Assembly: GCA_910579175.1 (NCBI GenBank)
Contig: CAJTTB010000024.1
Span: 1 to 40,115 of the forward strand
Source of the DNA: an uncultured Oscillospiraceae bacterium
Lineage (GTDB): Bacteria; Bacillota; Clostridia; Oscillospirales; Ruminococcaceae
Length of the DNA: 40,115 nucleotides
Direction: 5' to 3'
The number at the start of each line of letters is the position of its first letter. Within the stretch, counting starts at the first letter, position 1. The notes under the pieces were generated by a model that saw only the letters and a list, made by a program, of their open reading frames with translations, made no database searches and was not told where the DNA came from. Both the position numbers and the translations under genes were made by a program. Shown piece by piece: positions 16,766 through 25,141 of the stretch.

Positions 16766-16802
16766 AAGATGTGTTTTCAACGTATTATTGAAAACACATC
16801 TT
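16766..16802 (-). terminator. Terminator of the glycogen operon
   Basis: The 15-bp perfect stem AAGATGTGTTTTCAA/TTGAAAACACATCTT has a 7-base loop, followed on the minus strand by TTATTTTTT. It lies 13 bases beyond the glgA stop. Confidence 0.85.
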
Positions 16803-16815
16803 GGTTATTTGGTAT

Positions 16816-18243
16816 TTATAAGGACTGATAGATGGATAGATATTCTTTTACTGGCTCTCTCCAACTGCAATCGTATTCCATTAGGTTGGTGACAAGTTGT
16901 TTTAATTTCTTTTTGTTTTGATAGAAATAAAGTGCACTCTTCAAAGAGCCCAACATATCATGTGCATTATAGCTCTTGAAGGTGAATCCTCTACCTTCCA
17001 TGGTATCGACATTCAAAGCGGGAACGGTGTCATATAGACCACCAGTTTCTCGAACGATTGGAATGGTACCATAGCGCATAGAAATTAGTTGGGATAATCC
17101 ACAAGGTTCGCTTTGAGAAGGCATTAAGAATAAATCTGATCCAGCATATACCAGATTTGCCAAAACAGGGTCAAATAAGATATTGGCTGACATTTTGTCA
17201 GGGTGTTCCCATGACAAACGGTGGAATAGATTTTGAAATCTTTCTTCACCGGTACCCACGATAACAAATTGAATTGGTAGGTTCATCAAATCGTTTGCAA
17301 CAAATTCGACAAGGTCAAGTCCTTTGTGTGCAACCAAGCGGGTGATCATACCGACAACAGGAATATCCTTGTTGACAGGAAGTCCCAAACGTTCTTGTAA
17401 AGCCACTTTATTTTTGGCTTTTCCCTCTAGGTCTCCTGGCTTAAAGTTGTGAGCGATGGTTTTGTCCTTTTGCGCATTGTATAAGTCGGTATCAATTCCA
17501 TTGACAACACCAGTTACTTTATAGCCGTATTCTTGTAAAATATTCTGTAAGCCGTGTGCGAAGTACGCATGGCGAATTTCAAAGGAATAGGTTCTGGAAA
17601 CGGTTGTTATTTTATCAGCTAATACGATAGCACTTTTCATAAAGTTCAAACAAGTGTCATAGTGAACCACATTAAACCAATATGGATTGAGTCCCAAAAC
17701 TTCTTGGAAAAAGGTATCTGGAACTTTACCTTGATATTCAATATTGTGGATGGTAAATACCGTTTTGATTCTTTGGAAGCGCTCCATATGGCAGTAGTTT
17801 GCCTTTAGCCAGAGTGGAATGAGAGCGGTTTGCCAGTCATGTAGATGAATGACATCTGGAGTGAAATCTAGATGAATCAGGGATTCTAAAATTGCTTTAC
17901 TAAAGTAAGCGAAGCGTTCTCCATCATCATAATAACCATAAGCATTGTCGCGATCAAAGTAATATTCATTGTCGATAAAATAATAGGTGATATTTGGTTT
18001 TTTTCCTTTGGCTTTGAATAAGCCACAATATTGACTTCTCCAGGAGAGAGGCACGCCAAAATTAGTCACATATTCTATCTGGAAATTTGGGTTGTTTTTG
18101 ATGGCTCTATAATAGGGCAAGAAGATGGAAATGCGATGTTGTGTGTCGTTTGCCAACTCATTTGGGAGGGCGTAAATGACATCACCCAAACCGCCAGTTT
18201 TAATAAATGGAGCACCTTCGCTGGATGCAAATAAAATATTCAT
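16816..18243 (-). CDS. glgA: Glycogen synthase
   Basis: This GT5 glycosyltransferase extends alpha-1,4-glucan using ADP-glucose. At 475 residues it is full length. The ADP-glucose loop KTGGLGDV is at residues 15-22, and the C-terminal SEPCGLSQLISMRYGT segment holds the catalytic Glu and donor-binding residues. AGAAAGGA precedes the ATG. It is the last gene of the glgB-glgC-glgD-glgA operon and is separated from glgD by an 82-base gap containing a perfect hairpin. Confidence 0.95.
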   Translation of the reverse strand: MNILFASSEGAPFIKTGGLGDVIYALPNELANDTQHRISIFLPYYRAIKNNPNFQIEYVTNFGVPLSWRSQYCGLFKAKGKKPNITYYFIDNEYYFDRDNAYGYYDDGERFAYFSKAILESLIHLDFTPDVIHLHDWQTALIPLWLKANYCHMERFQRIKTVFTIHNIEYQGKVPDTFFQEVLGLNPYWFNVVHYDTCLNFMKSAIVLADKITTVSRTYSFEIRHAYFAHGLQNILQEYGYKVTGVVNGIDTDLYNAQKDKTIAHNFKPGDLEGKAKNKVALQERLGLPVNKDIPVVGMITRLVAHKGLDLVEFVANDLMNLPIQFVIVGTGEERFQNLFHRLSWEHPDKMSANILFDPVLANLVYAGSDLFLMPSQSEPCGLSQLISMRYGTIPIVRETGGLYDTVPALNVDTMEGRGFTFKSYNAHDMLGSLKSALYFYQNKKKLKQLVTNLMEYDCSWREPVKEYLSIYQSL

Positions 18244-18264
18244 AGCAATAATAATCCTTTCTTA

Positions 18265-18298
18265 ATAACAGCAGTGACTATTTAGTCACTGCTGTTAT
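18265..18298 (-). other. Intercistronic hairpin between glgD and glgA
   Basis: ATAACAGCAGTGACTA and its perfect complement form a 16-bp stem with a two-base loop. No T-run follows on the minus strand (TTAAGAAAGG, which leads to the glgA ribosome site), so it is more likely an RNA-stabilising or partial attenuating element than a full terminator. Confidence 0.7.
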
Positions 18299-18325
18299 GA
18301 TACAGCTTTGAATCGCAATTGAGGG

Positions 18326-19444
18326 TTATACTTTTTCACCTTTTTGGACAATGATTGGATTGACTGGTGCACCAATTAATGTTCTGTTAGCAGTGATTGT
18401 TGCATCTTTGTCAACAATTGCATAGGCAAGGTTTGCATTTTTTTCTACAACAGTACCTTGCATGATAATGCAGTGTTTTACAATTGCGCCTTCTTCAATC
18501 GTAACATCGCGGAAGATAATAGAATTATCAACTTCTCCGCGAATGCGACAACCATCAGCAATTAAACAGGTATCCACATGAGCTTGTTGACTGTAATAGG
18601 TTGGCACTTCGTCACGAACTTTGGTATAAATTGGATTTTGTGGGTCAAAAATATCATTTCTAGCGACATCATCTTCTAAAAGACGACAATGGTTTTGGAA
18701 ATAAGATAAAATATCTCGGTTACGCAAAACAGTACGTTTAAATTCGTATACATTTACTTCGATTTTTTCATTGATAAAATATCTTTGTAAGAAGTCTTGT
18801 TCAAAACGGAATAGACCATGGCTGACACATTCTTCTACAATTTCAACCAAATATTGTTTATTGACAATATACATGCCCATACCCAATAAGTTTTCTTTGG
18901 AATAGGTGTGATTGAGCGCGATATCTGTTAAACAGCCATCTTTTTCGCATAAAACCACGTCTTGAATTTCATAGTCATAAGCTGGTTCTTGACGGTTTGC
19001 AATTACAGTGATTTTTTTGCCAGATTTGATATGGGATTCCAACGCATTTTCATAATCAATATTACATAAATTGTTGGAATCAGATAACAATACATAATTG
19101 CCCTTTGATCTGCGGATAAATGGTAAAGCGCCTTCTAGTGCTTCTAATTTTCCCTGATATACATTGGATTGTCCAATTCCAAATGGAGGAAGAATTGCCA
19201 CTTTACCGTTTTTGCGATTCATATCCCATTCAGCACAGGAACCCAAATGGTCCATGAGAGATTGATAATTGGTTTTGGTGATAATACCAACATTTTCAAT
19301 ATTGGAATTTGCCATATTAGAAAGTACAAAGTCAATTAAGCGATATCTTCCGCCAAATGGCAAAGAAGCTAGGGTTCTATGTTTTGTTAAGTCTCCTAAA
19401 GCGGCATCGTAAATATTAGAAAATATTATGCCTATCATTTTCAT
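18326..19444 (-). CDS. glgD: GlgD, ADP-glucose pyrophosphorylase partner subunit
   Basis: This 372-residue GlgC paralogue is typical of Firmicutes and acts with GlgC in the glucose-1-phosphate adenylyltransferase complex. The nucleotidyltransferase signature is degraded: the N-terminal GGQGSRL loop of GlgC is replaced by IIFSNIYDAALGD, and the catalytic LSGDH motif by LSDSNN. The left-handed beta-helix end (CLIADGCRIRGEVDNSIIF) is retained. These changes fit a regulatory rather than catalytic role. I start at the ATG giving MKMIGIIFSN, with GGATGGAT upstream; the frame is open for 14 more codons. The gap to glgC is 178 bases. Confidence 0.92.
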   Translation of the reverse strand: MKMIGIIFSNIYDAALGDLTKHRTLASLPFGGRYRLIDFVLSNMANSNIENVGIITKTNYQSLMDHLGSCAEWDMNRKNGKVAILPPFGIGQSNVYQGKLEALEGALPFIRRSKGNYVLLSDSNNLCNIDYENALESHIKSGKKITVIANRQEPAYDYEIQDVVLCEKDGCLTDIALNHTYSKENLLGMGMYIVNKQYLVEIVEECVSHGLFRFEQDFLQRYFINEKIEVNVYEFKRTVLRNRDILSYFQNHCRLLEDDVARNDIFDPQNPIYTKVRDEVPTYYSQQAHVDTCLIADGCRIRGEVDNSIIFRDVTIEEGAIVKHCIIMQGTVVEKNANLAYAIVDKDATITANRTLIGAPVNPIIVQKGEKV

Positions 19445-19622
19445 AAATATCCATCCATTCTTCCGCTGTATTGCGGTATTTTTCATTATGGTAAATTCTA
19501 TTGACTATCATGTGCAACAGAATATTATAATTCGATTGATATAATTGATATGTGCTTTTGATTTAGGTTGCATGCTATGATATGTTTTTCTGTCATCAAC
19601 AGGTTTTATTCTGATAAAATGT

Positions 19623-20813
19623 TTAAACAATTTCTTTTGGAGCGATAACCTGTTCTGGATCAATGGTCTTGCGGGTTCCCACAACACTGATACCCCAGGT
19701 ATTAATTGGGCAATCACTTGGGGATTTTCCAACTTTCGCATTTTTGCAGATTTCAGCATCTTCACCGATGATTGCATATTCTACGATAGCACCTGCTCTG
19801 ATGATGGTATTTGGCATAATGACACTGTCTTTTACAATCGCACCCTCTTCAATGGTACAACCGGTGAAGATAATAGAGTTTTCAATATTGCCCTTGATGG
19901 TACAGCCTTCTGCAACCATGGAGTGTTCTATTTTTGCATTGGCAGAAACAAAGGATGGAGGTTTTGCATAGTTTCTGGAGTAAATTTTAAAATCTTGGTC
20001 TTTTAGTTCAAATGGAACGGTTGGATTGATCAAATCCATATTTGCTTCCCATAAACTTTCGAGAGTACCAACATCTTTCCAATAACCTGAGAAGTTATAG
20101 GCAAATAGTCTTTGTTGGTCCTTTAATAGATTTGGAAGGATGTTCTTACCAAAATCGTTAGAGGAGTTTGGATCCTGCTCGTCCTCTGTTAAGAATTTGC
20201 GCAACACTTTCCAGTTGAATATATAAATTCCCATGGAAGCATTGGTGCTTTTTGCATTCTTTGGTTTTTCTTCAAATTCATAGATAGAATTGTCAGGATT
20301 GGTATTGATGATACCAAAGCGATAGGTTTCTTCTTTTGGAACATCAATGACTGCAATGGTACAGTCTGCATTTTTTTCTTTGTGATATGCAAGCATCTTA
20401 GAATAATCCATCTTATAGATATGGTCACCAGATAAAATCAATACATATTCTGGATTATACATATCAATATAATGTATATTTTGATAGATTGCATTGGCAG
20501 TTCCCTTATACCACTCTGATTTGTCACTTTGCATATATGGTGGCAGCACATGGACACCACCATAATTTCGGTTTAGTCCCCAAGGTTGTCCATTACCAAT
20601 ATAGCTATTGAGCACCAATGGCTGATATTGTGTTAGGATACCAACTGTATCAATTCCTGAATTGACACAGTTGGATAATGGAAAATCAATAATACGATAT
20701 TTTCCACCAAATGGAACAGCGGGTTTTGCGATATCAGATGTTAGAACCTTTAACCGACTTCCTTGACCGCCGGCCAATAACATTGCAATGCATTCTTTTT
20801 TTCTCTCTAACAT
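19623..20813 (-). CDS. glgC: Glucose-1-phosphate adenylyltransferase
   Basis: This enzyme makes ADP-glucose from glucose-1-phosphate and ATP, the committed step of glycogen synthesis. The 396 residues show the nucleotide loop LLAGGQGSRLKVLT near residue 12, KPAVPFGGKYRIIDFPLSN, the catalytic Asp in LSGDHIYKMDY (about residue 137) and the C-terminal beta-helix with hexapeptide repeats (VAEGCTIKGNIENSIIFTG). A strong AGGAGG precedes the ATG, and a TATAAT lies just upstream, so a second internal promoter is possible. Confidence 0.95.
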   Translation of the reverse strand: MLERKKECIAMLLAGGQGSRLKVLTSDIAKPAVPFGGKYRIIDFPLSNCVNSGIDTVGILTQYQPLVLNSYIGNGQPWGLNRNYGGVHVLPPYMQSDKSEWYKGTANAIYQNIHYIDMYNPEYVLILSGDHIYKMDYSKMLAYHKEKNADCTIAVIDVPKEETYRFGIINTNPDNSIYEFEEKPKNAKSTNASMGIYIFNWKVLRKFLTEDEQDPNSSNDFGKNILPNLLKDQQRLFAYNFSGYWKDVGTLESLWEANMDLINPTVPFELKDQDFKIYSRNYAKPPSFVSANAKIEHSMVAEGCTIKGNIENSIIFTGCTIEEGAIVKDSVIMPNTIIRAGAIVEYAIIGEDAEICKNAKVGKSPSDCPINTWGISVVGTRKTIDPEQVIAPKEIV

Positions 20814-20938
20814 TGTCTTGCCTCCTCATTTTGATTATATAATAATTCATAAGAGAGTGTTTATATTTTTTTTGATTCTCTCTAAAATTGCTACCTTTGT
20901 GTTTTTGACTTTGCCTTTGCTTTTGAAGGGAACGTGTC

Positions 20939-22987
20939 CTATCCTTTCTTTTTAGAAGAATGAGCCGCCTTTTTACTCCCTGTAGAAGTGGTTTCCTGTG
21001 CGGAATCTGTTTTAGATGATTGTTTTTGAGCTGTTTTGGATTTGGTTGGGGCAGCTTTGCTTTTTGTTTTCTTTTTGGCAGGAGCGGCTTTTTTGGTAAT
21101 GCTATAAAATACAGTAGACATCTGTGGCAGCGTGATAGAAATAGAGTATTCATATCCGTGTGTTGGAATTTCTTCAGCTGCAATTGGTTTTAATTCTACG
21201 CCTGTTCCGCCGTATTTTTGGTCGTCACTGGATAGTATAGGTGTGTATATGCCATAGTAAGGGACACCAATTCGATAGGATTCTCTAGTTACTGGACAGA
21301 AATTACATACGGTAACCAACTCTTTTCCCTTTTTATCAATTCTGCGGAAAGAAATAACATTTTGATTAAAGTCATCATGGCTAATCCAATTGAATCCATC
21401 CCAATCGGCATCATTTTGCCAAAGTGGGCTGTTGTCTAGATAAAAGTGATTTAAGTCACGAACATAATCTTGCATTTGTTTGTGTTTTGGGTATTCTAGT
21501 AACACCCAATCAAGACCTTGCGCATAATTCCATTCTATAAATTGCGCAAACTCATTTCCCATCATACTTAGCTTTTTGCCGGGATGGGCAATCATATAGG
21601 CATAAAATGCACGCAAGTTATCGAATTTTTGATCATAATCCCCAGGCATTTTATTGATCATAGAACATTTTCCATGTACGACTTCGTCATGAGAAAGAGG
21701 TAAAATATAATTTTCTGAAAATGCGTAGGTAAAAGAAAATGTCAAATTGCGGTGAACGCCTTTTCGATAAAGCGGATCGGTAGACATATATTGCAACATA
21801 TCATTCATCCAGCCCATATTCCATTTAAAGGTAAAGCCCAAACCGTTGTCAAATGCGGGTTTGGTTACCAGTGGAAAGGCAGTGGATTCTTCTGCTATCA
21901 TCATAGCGCCTTTGTGTTCGGTCAATACAGTGGTATTTAGTTTTTTGAGAAATTCGATTGCCTCTAAATTTTCATTGCCTCCATATTTATTTGGACGCCA
22001 TTCTCCATTTTGTTTTCCATAATCGAGATAGAGCATAGAAGCAACGGCATCTACACGCAGACCGTCTAAATGGTATTTTTCAAGCCAAAACATTGCATTG
22101 GAAATCAAAAAGCACATGACTTCATTTCGACCATAATCAAAAATACGAGTATTCCAATCAGGGTGCTCATTTTTTAAATTGTCTGCATATTCATAACAGC
22201 AATCGCCATCAAATTCATACAATCCATTGGCATCTTTTGGAAAGTGTGCAGGAACCCAGTCTAGAATGACGCCGATTCCCTCTTGGTGGCAGCGGTTTAC
22301 AAAATCCATAAACGCATGAGGTGTGCCATATCGAGAGGTTGGCGCATAATAACCGGTTACTTGATAACCCCAAGATGGATCATAGGGATATTCGGTAATT
22401 GGCATGAGTTCAATATGGGTATAGCCCATTTCTTTTACATATGGTATCAGTTGTTCTGCCATACGGGTATAACTTAAATATTCTCCGTTTTCATATTGTC
22501 TCCAAGAACCCAATTGAACTTCATAGATATTCATAGGATTGCGAAACAAATCCTTTCTGGCACGATTGCTGCGAAAACGACCATCTGTCCATTTAAAGCC
22601 ATCCAAATCATATACTTTGCTAGCGGTACCTGGACGTGTTTCCATATGATAAGCATATGGATCACTTTTGTAACAAAAAGTTCCGTCTTGTTTTTCAATA
22701 TAATATTTGTAAGCGTCATAGATTTGAACCTGCTCTATAAAGCATTCCCAAACACTGTCTGAGATTTTTTCCATCGCTGGTGCTTCTGTATAGTTCCATA
22801 GATTAAAATCACCAACGACACGAATACTTTTTGCATGGGGCGCCCATACTCGAAAGATAAATCCTTCTTTTTTTCCTATAATATGTTTATGGCATCCTAA
22901 GAATTCATAAGCTTTAAAATTTTCGCCTTTATGAAATAAATATAATGGAAGGTCTTCTGGTTTTGTTTTCTTTTTCGTTACATTCAT
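20939..22987 (-). CDS. glgB: 1,4-alpha-glucan branching enzyme with Lys-rich tail
   Basis: This GH13 enzyme introduces alpha-1,6 branches into glycogen. The 682-residue chain has an N-terminal CBM48 domain (about 25-110; RVWAPHAKSIRVVGDFNLW) and the catalytic barrel with the nucleophile Asp in GLRVDAVASMLY (about 310). The acid Glu is in MIAEEST and the third carboxylate in LSHDEVVHGK. A C-terminal beta domain follows. The last 50 residues form a Lys/Ala/Ser/Thr-rich tail (KKAAPAKKKTKSK, STGSKKAAHSSKKKG) that is not part of the usual fold. It leads the glycogen operon; a minus-strand TATAAT at 23082-23087 is a possible promoter. The ribosome site is weak. Confidence 0.95.
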   Translation of the reverse strand: MNVTKKKTKPEDLPLYLFHKGENFKAYEFLGCHKHIIGKKEGFIFRVWAPHAKSIRVVGDFNLWNYTEAPAMEKISDSVWECFIEQVQIYDAYKYYIEKQDGTFCYKSDPYAYHMETRPGTASKVYDLDGFKWTDGRFRSNRARKDLFRNPMNIYEVQLGSWRQYENGEYLSYTRMAEQLIPYVKEMGYTHIELMPITEYPYDPSWGYQVTGYYAPTSRYGTPHAFMDFVNRCHQEGIGVILDWVPAHFPKDANGLYEFDGDCCYEYADNLKNEHPDWNTRIFDYGRNEVMCFLISNAMFWLEKYHLDGLRVDAVASMLYLDYGKQNGEWRPNKYGGNENLEAIEFLKKLNTTVLTEHKGAMMIAEESTAFPLVTKPAFDNGLGFTFKWNMGWMNDMLQYMSTDPLYRKGVHRNLTFSFTYAFSENYILPLSHDEVVHGKCSMINKMPGDYDQKFDNLRAFYAYMIAHPGKKLSMMGNEFAQFIEWNYAQGLDWVLLEYPKHKQMQDYVRDLNHFYLDNSPLWQNDADWDGFNWISHDDFNQNVISFRRIDKKGKELVTVCNFCPVTRESYRIGVPYYGIYTPILSSDDQKYGGTGVELKPIAAEEIPTHGYEYSISITLPQMSTVFYSITKKAAPAKKKTKSKAAPTKSKTAQKQSSKTDSAQETTSTGSKKAAHSSKKKG

Positions 22988-23267
22988 TTTTTATCACACC
23001 AAATCTAAATTTTTTTATTTATAGTATTATTTGTACCCAATCATAAAATGGGGCTTGGATAGGAATAAGTAAGTTATCTATATTATACAATACGCTAGAG
23101 AAAATTACCATATATTAATTGCCTTAAATGTCAAATTTGTGTAAACTTTACAAGTTTTGAATGGAATTTTCGCTTATACCGCCCAAAAATTTACAGGAAC
23201 TGTGCTAATTCCACAACCAAAAAGAAAAGTTTTAAGGCAATATTGAACAAAAGATAAAAATTTTTCG
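22988..23267. other. Upstream region of glgB
   Basis: This AT-rich divergent spacer has a TATAAT on the minus strand at 23082-23087 (weak -35 TGGTAA at 17 bases), giving a leader of about 90 bases before glgB. No gene-like frame is seen. Confidence 0.4.
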
Positions 23268-23296
23268 TTGACATCTGAGCATATGCACATTATAAT
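23268..23296 (+). promoter_or_regulatory. Consensus promoter TTGACA-17-TATAAT
   Basis: Both hexamers match the vegetative consensus exactly at optimal spacing. The spacer holds the palindrome GCATATGC, a possible operator. The transcript would run through a foldable leader and a transposon scar before the DUF134 gene, about 290 bases downstream. Confidence 0.8.
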
Positions 23297-23299
23297 AAA

Positions 23300-23382
23300 A
23301 CCACAGATAGCGATGAAATGGTGCAAATATTTTTAAAATTAGCTCATTGCAGACCCATTGTTGAAAGTGGGTGGGCTGTGGT
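23300..23382 (+). ncRNA. Candidate structured leader RNA
   Basis: Directly behind the consensus promoter, ACCACAG (23300-23306) can pair with CTGTGGT (23376-23382). The enclosed part can form TGCAA/TTGCA (23322-23326/23347-23351) and ACCCA/TGGGT (23353-23357/23368-23372), a three-way junction. It matches no riboswitch class I can name by eye, so the call rests on pairing only. Confidence 0.3.
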
Positions 23383-23440
23383 ATATTTTAGTGATACAAA
23401 ACACAGTATTATAGAGATGTCAATAAGGTAGAGCATATTT

Positions 23441-23570
23441 TAGTAAAAAATCAATTGTATAAAACAAATATATAGGTCAAAGACTGCCCAAATAAACGCC
23501 TGTGGAGATAGTAGGTTACGAGGTCCAAGAAGCAAAAAGCCCATTGGCTTTAGAAATCGGTAGTTCATAT
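23441..23570 (+). mobile_element. Remnant of IS200/IS605-type tnpB 3' end and right end
   Basis: In the frame ending at the TAG of 23561 the sequence reads TAQINACGDSRLRGP then RSKKPIGFRNR, the kind of C-terminus found on TnpB (OrfB) proteins. The DNA GAAGC, a short hairpin (AAAGCC/GGCTTT, 23536-23551) and GGTAGTTCAT resemble the right end and omega-RNA scaffold of such elements. No other part of tnpB and no tnpA is present, so it is a scar left upstream of the DUF134 gene. Confidence 0.5.
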
Positions 23571-23592
23571 AAAAATAGAAAAGGATTTTTTT

Positions 23593-23946
23593 ATGCCTAG
23601 AACAACAAAAAATCGAAAAATTTGTCATATACCAAACTATCATATTTTTAAGCCGGATAAAAACAATTGTGAACGTATTGTTTTGACATTGGACGAGTTG
23701 GAAGCTATTCGACTGGCAGATTTGGAAACGTTGGATCAAGATGCTGCTGCTGAAAAAATGGAGATTTCTCGCGCAACGTTTCAAAGAATTTTATATTCTG
23801 CTCATAAGACAATTGCAGATGCGTTGATAAATGGAAAAGCAATTGAATTAAAAGGGGGAAGCTATATCATAGCAGATAATCATTGTGATAGTGATACAAT
23901 TTGTAAAAGCTGCCGCTTTACCGAACAACAAGACGATGAAAAGTAG
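23593..23946 (+). CDS. UPF0251/DUF134 helix-turn-helix protein
   Basis: This 117-residue protein belongs to the UPF0251 (DUF134) family, recognised by the N-terminal RKICHIPNYHIFKPDK and the helix-turn-helix QDAAAEKMEISRATFQRIL (about residues 48-68), followed by ADALINGKAIELKGG. The C-terminal part has Cys residues (CDSDTICKSC) that could bind metal. Family members are probably DNA-binding regulators and often stand near Mrp-type ATPases or iron-molybdenum-cofactor-like proteins, as here with the mrp gene 116 bases downstream. The start follows AAAAGGA. A weak hairpin lies between the two genes. Confidence 0.85.
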   Translation: MPRTTKNRKICHIPNYHIFKPDKNNCERIVLTLDELEAIRLADLETLDQDAAAEKMEISRATFQRILYSAHKTIADALINGKAIELKGGSYIIADNHCDSDTICKSCRFTEQQDDEK

Positions 23947-24004
23947 CATGGATTTTGCATGTGTTTATAGGTATAACAAGGAAACAATCTTGTTTGTGAT
24001 TTTG

Positions 24005-24031
24005 TAAACCGCCAGCAGGACTGGCTGTTTT
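24005..24031 (+). terminator. Weak hairpin between DUF134 and mrp genes
   Basis: GCCAG/CTGGC with a CAGGA loop (24011-24025) is extended by AAAC/GTTT across bulges, and a short T-rich stretch follows. It could be a partial terminator reducing expression of mrp relative to the upstream gene. Confidence 0.4.
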
Positions 24032-24062
24032 ATCATAAAAAATTAGAAATGGAGTTGAAAAA

Positions 24063-24890
24063 ATGAGTGAATGTACTCATGACTGCAGCAGTTGTGGTGA
24101 AAATTGTGCTTCTCGTCAGCCTCAAAGTCTGATAGAAAATCCACATCAACTTAGCTGTGTAAAAAAAATAATTGGTGTTGTAAGCGGTAAAGGAGGCGTT
24201 GGAAAATCATTGATCACCTCCACCATGGCAGTAACAATGCAGCGCAGAGGATATCAAGCAGCGATTTTGGATGCAGATATCACAGGTCCTTCGATTCCAA
24301 AGGCATTTGGTGTCAAACAGCGTGCAATGGCTGACCAAGTTGGAATGTATCCGGTGCAGACAAAAACTGGTATTCAGTTGATGTCTGTCAATTTACTGTT
24401 GGAGGATGAGACCACTCCAGTTGTTTGGAGAGGTCCAATCATTGCTGGTACGGTCAAACAGTTTTGGACAGATGTCATTTGGAATGATGTGGATTTTATG
24501 TTTGTGGATATGCCTCCGGGAACCGGAGACGTTCCCTTGACGGTATTTCAATCTATTCCACTCGATGGCATTATCATTGTAACCTCTCCACAAGAGTTGG
24601 TTTCTATGATTGTTTCTAAAGCAGTTCGCATGGCGAATACGATGAACATTCCAATTTTAGGCTTGATTGAAAATTACAGTTATATAAAATGTCCAGATTG
24701 CAGTAAAGAGATATATCCATTTGGCAAAAGCCATATAGAGGAAATTGCAAATCAATTTCAACTGGATATTTTGGCAAAGCTTCCAATAGATTCTGCTTTG
24801 GCCGAAGTTTGCGATAAAGGCGTGGTCGAATTGTTCGAGGGCGATTATATGGAAGCTGTTTGCAATAAGATAGAGCAAAAACTCAAATAG
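24063..24890 (+). CDS. Mrp/Nbp35-family iron-sulfur cluster carrier ATPase
   Basis: This cytosolic P-loop ATPase of 275 residues binds and transfers iron-sulfur clusters. The deviant Walker A motif VVSGKGGVGKS is near residue 40, and MFVDMPPGTGDVPLT is the family signature. The CxxC pair KCPDC (about 205) is the bridging-cluster site between two subunits. The N-terminus adds a second Cys set, C4, C8, C11 and C15, like the N-terminal cluster of eukaryotic Nbp35 and of many clostridial Mrp proteins. ATGGAG precedes the ATG. It stands with a DUF134 regulator-like gene. Confidence 0.9.
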   Translation: MSECTHDCSSCGENCASRQPQSLIENPHQLSCVKKIIGVVSGKGGVGKSLITSTMAVTMQRRGYQAAILDADITGPSIPKAFGVKQRAMADQVGMYPVQTKTGIQLMSVNLLLEDETTPVVWRGPIIAGTVKQFWTDVIWNDVDFMFVDMPPGTGDVPLTVFQSIPLDGIIIVTSPQELVSMIVSKAVRMANTMNIPILGLIENYSYIKCPDCSKEIYPFGKSHIEEIANQFQLDILAKLPIDSALAEVCDKGVVELFEGDYMEAVCNKIEQKLK

Positions 24891-25046
24891 AGTGGATAGA
24901 AAATAGAATAGATTAAAAATGTGCCTATAGATATATTACCACATTAGTTTAGTGTGTGCAAAGATGTCAAGCAAAAAATAGAAATGTGGGATGGTTTAAG
25001 CATTTCCTATAAAAACTGATAGAGTGTTTTTGGTCTATATATGCAT

Positions 25047-25091
25047 AAAAAAATAGATAGATAGCCAATCTGGATATCTATCTATTTTTTT
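25047..25091. terminator. Bidirectional 17-bp terminator
   Basis: AAAAAAATAGATAGATA and its exact complement enclose an 11-base loop, giving A-runs and T-runs on both strands. It separates the convergent mrp and DUF4268 genes. Confidence 0.9.
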
Positions 25092-25141
25092 GGTTGAGAA
25101 AATTTGATTTCAGGCAATGGATTGCTTTTTGACAATGGTTG

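Noticed and set aside
23440..23784. Minus-strand open frame of 114 codons over the TnpB scar and DUF134 gene
   Set aside because: It is antisense to a recognised family and to the transposon remnant, with no ribosome site or protein-like composition.
25047..25091. Inverted repeat as a transposon end
   Set aside because: The perfect stem with A- and T-runs sits exactly between two convergent genes, which a bidirectional terminator explains fully.
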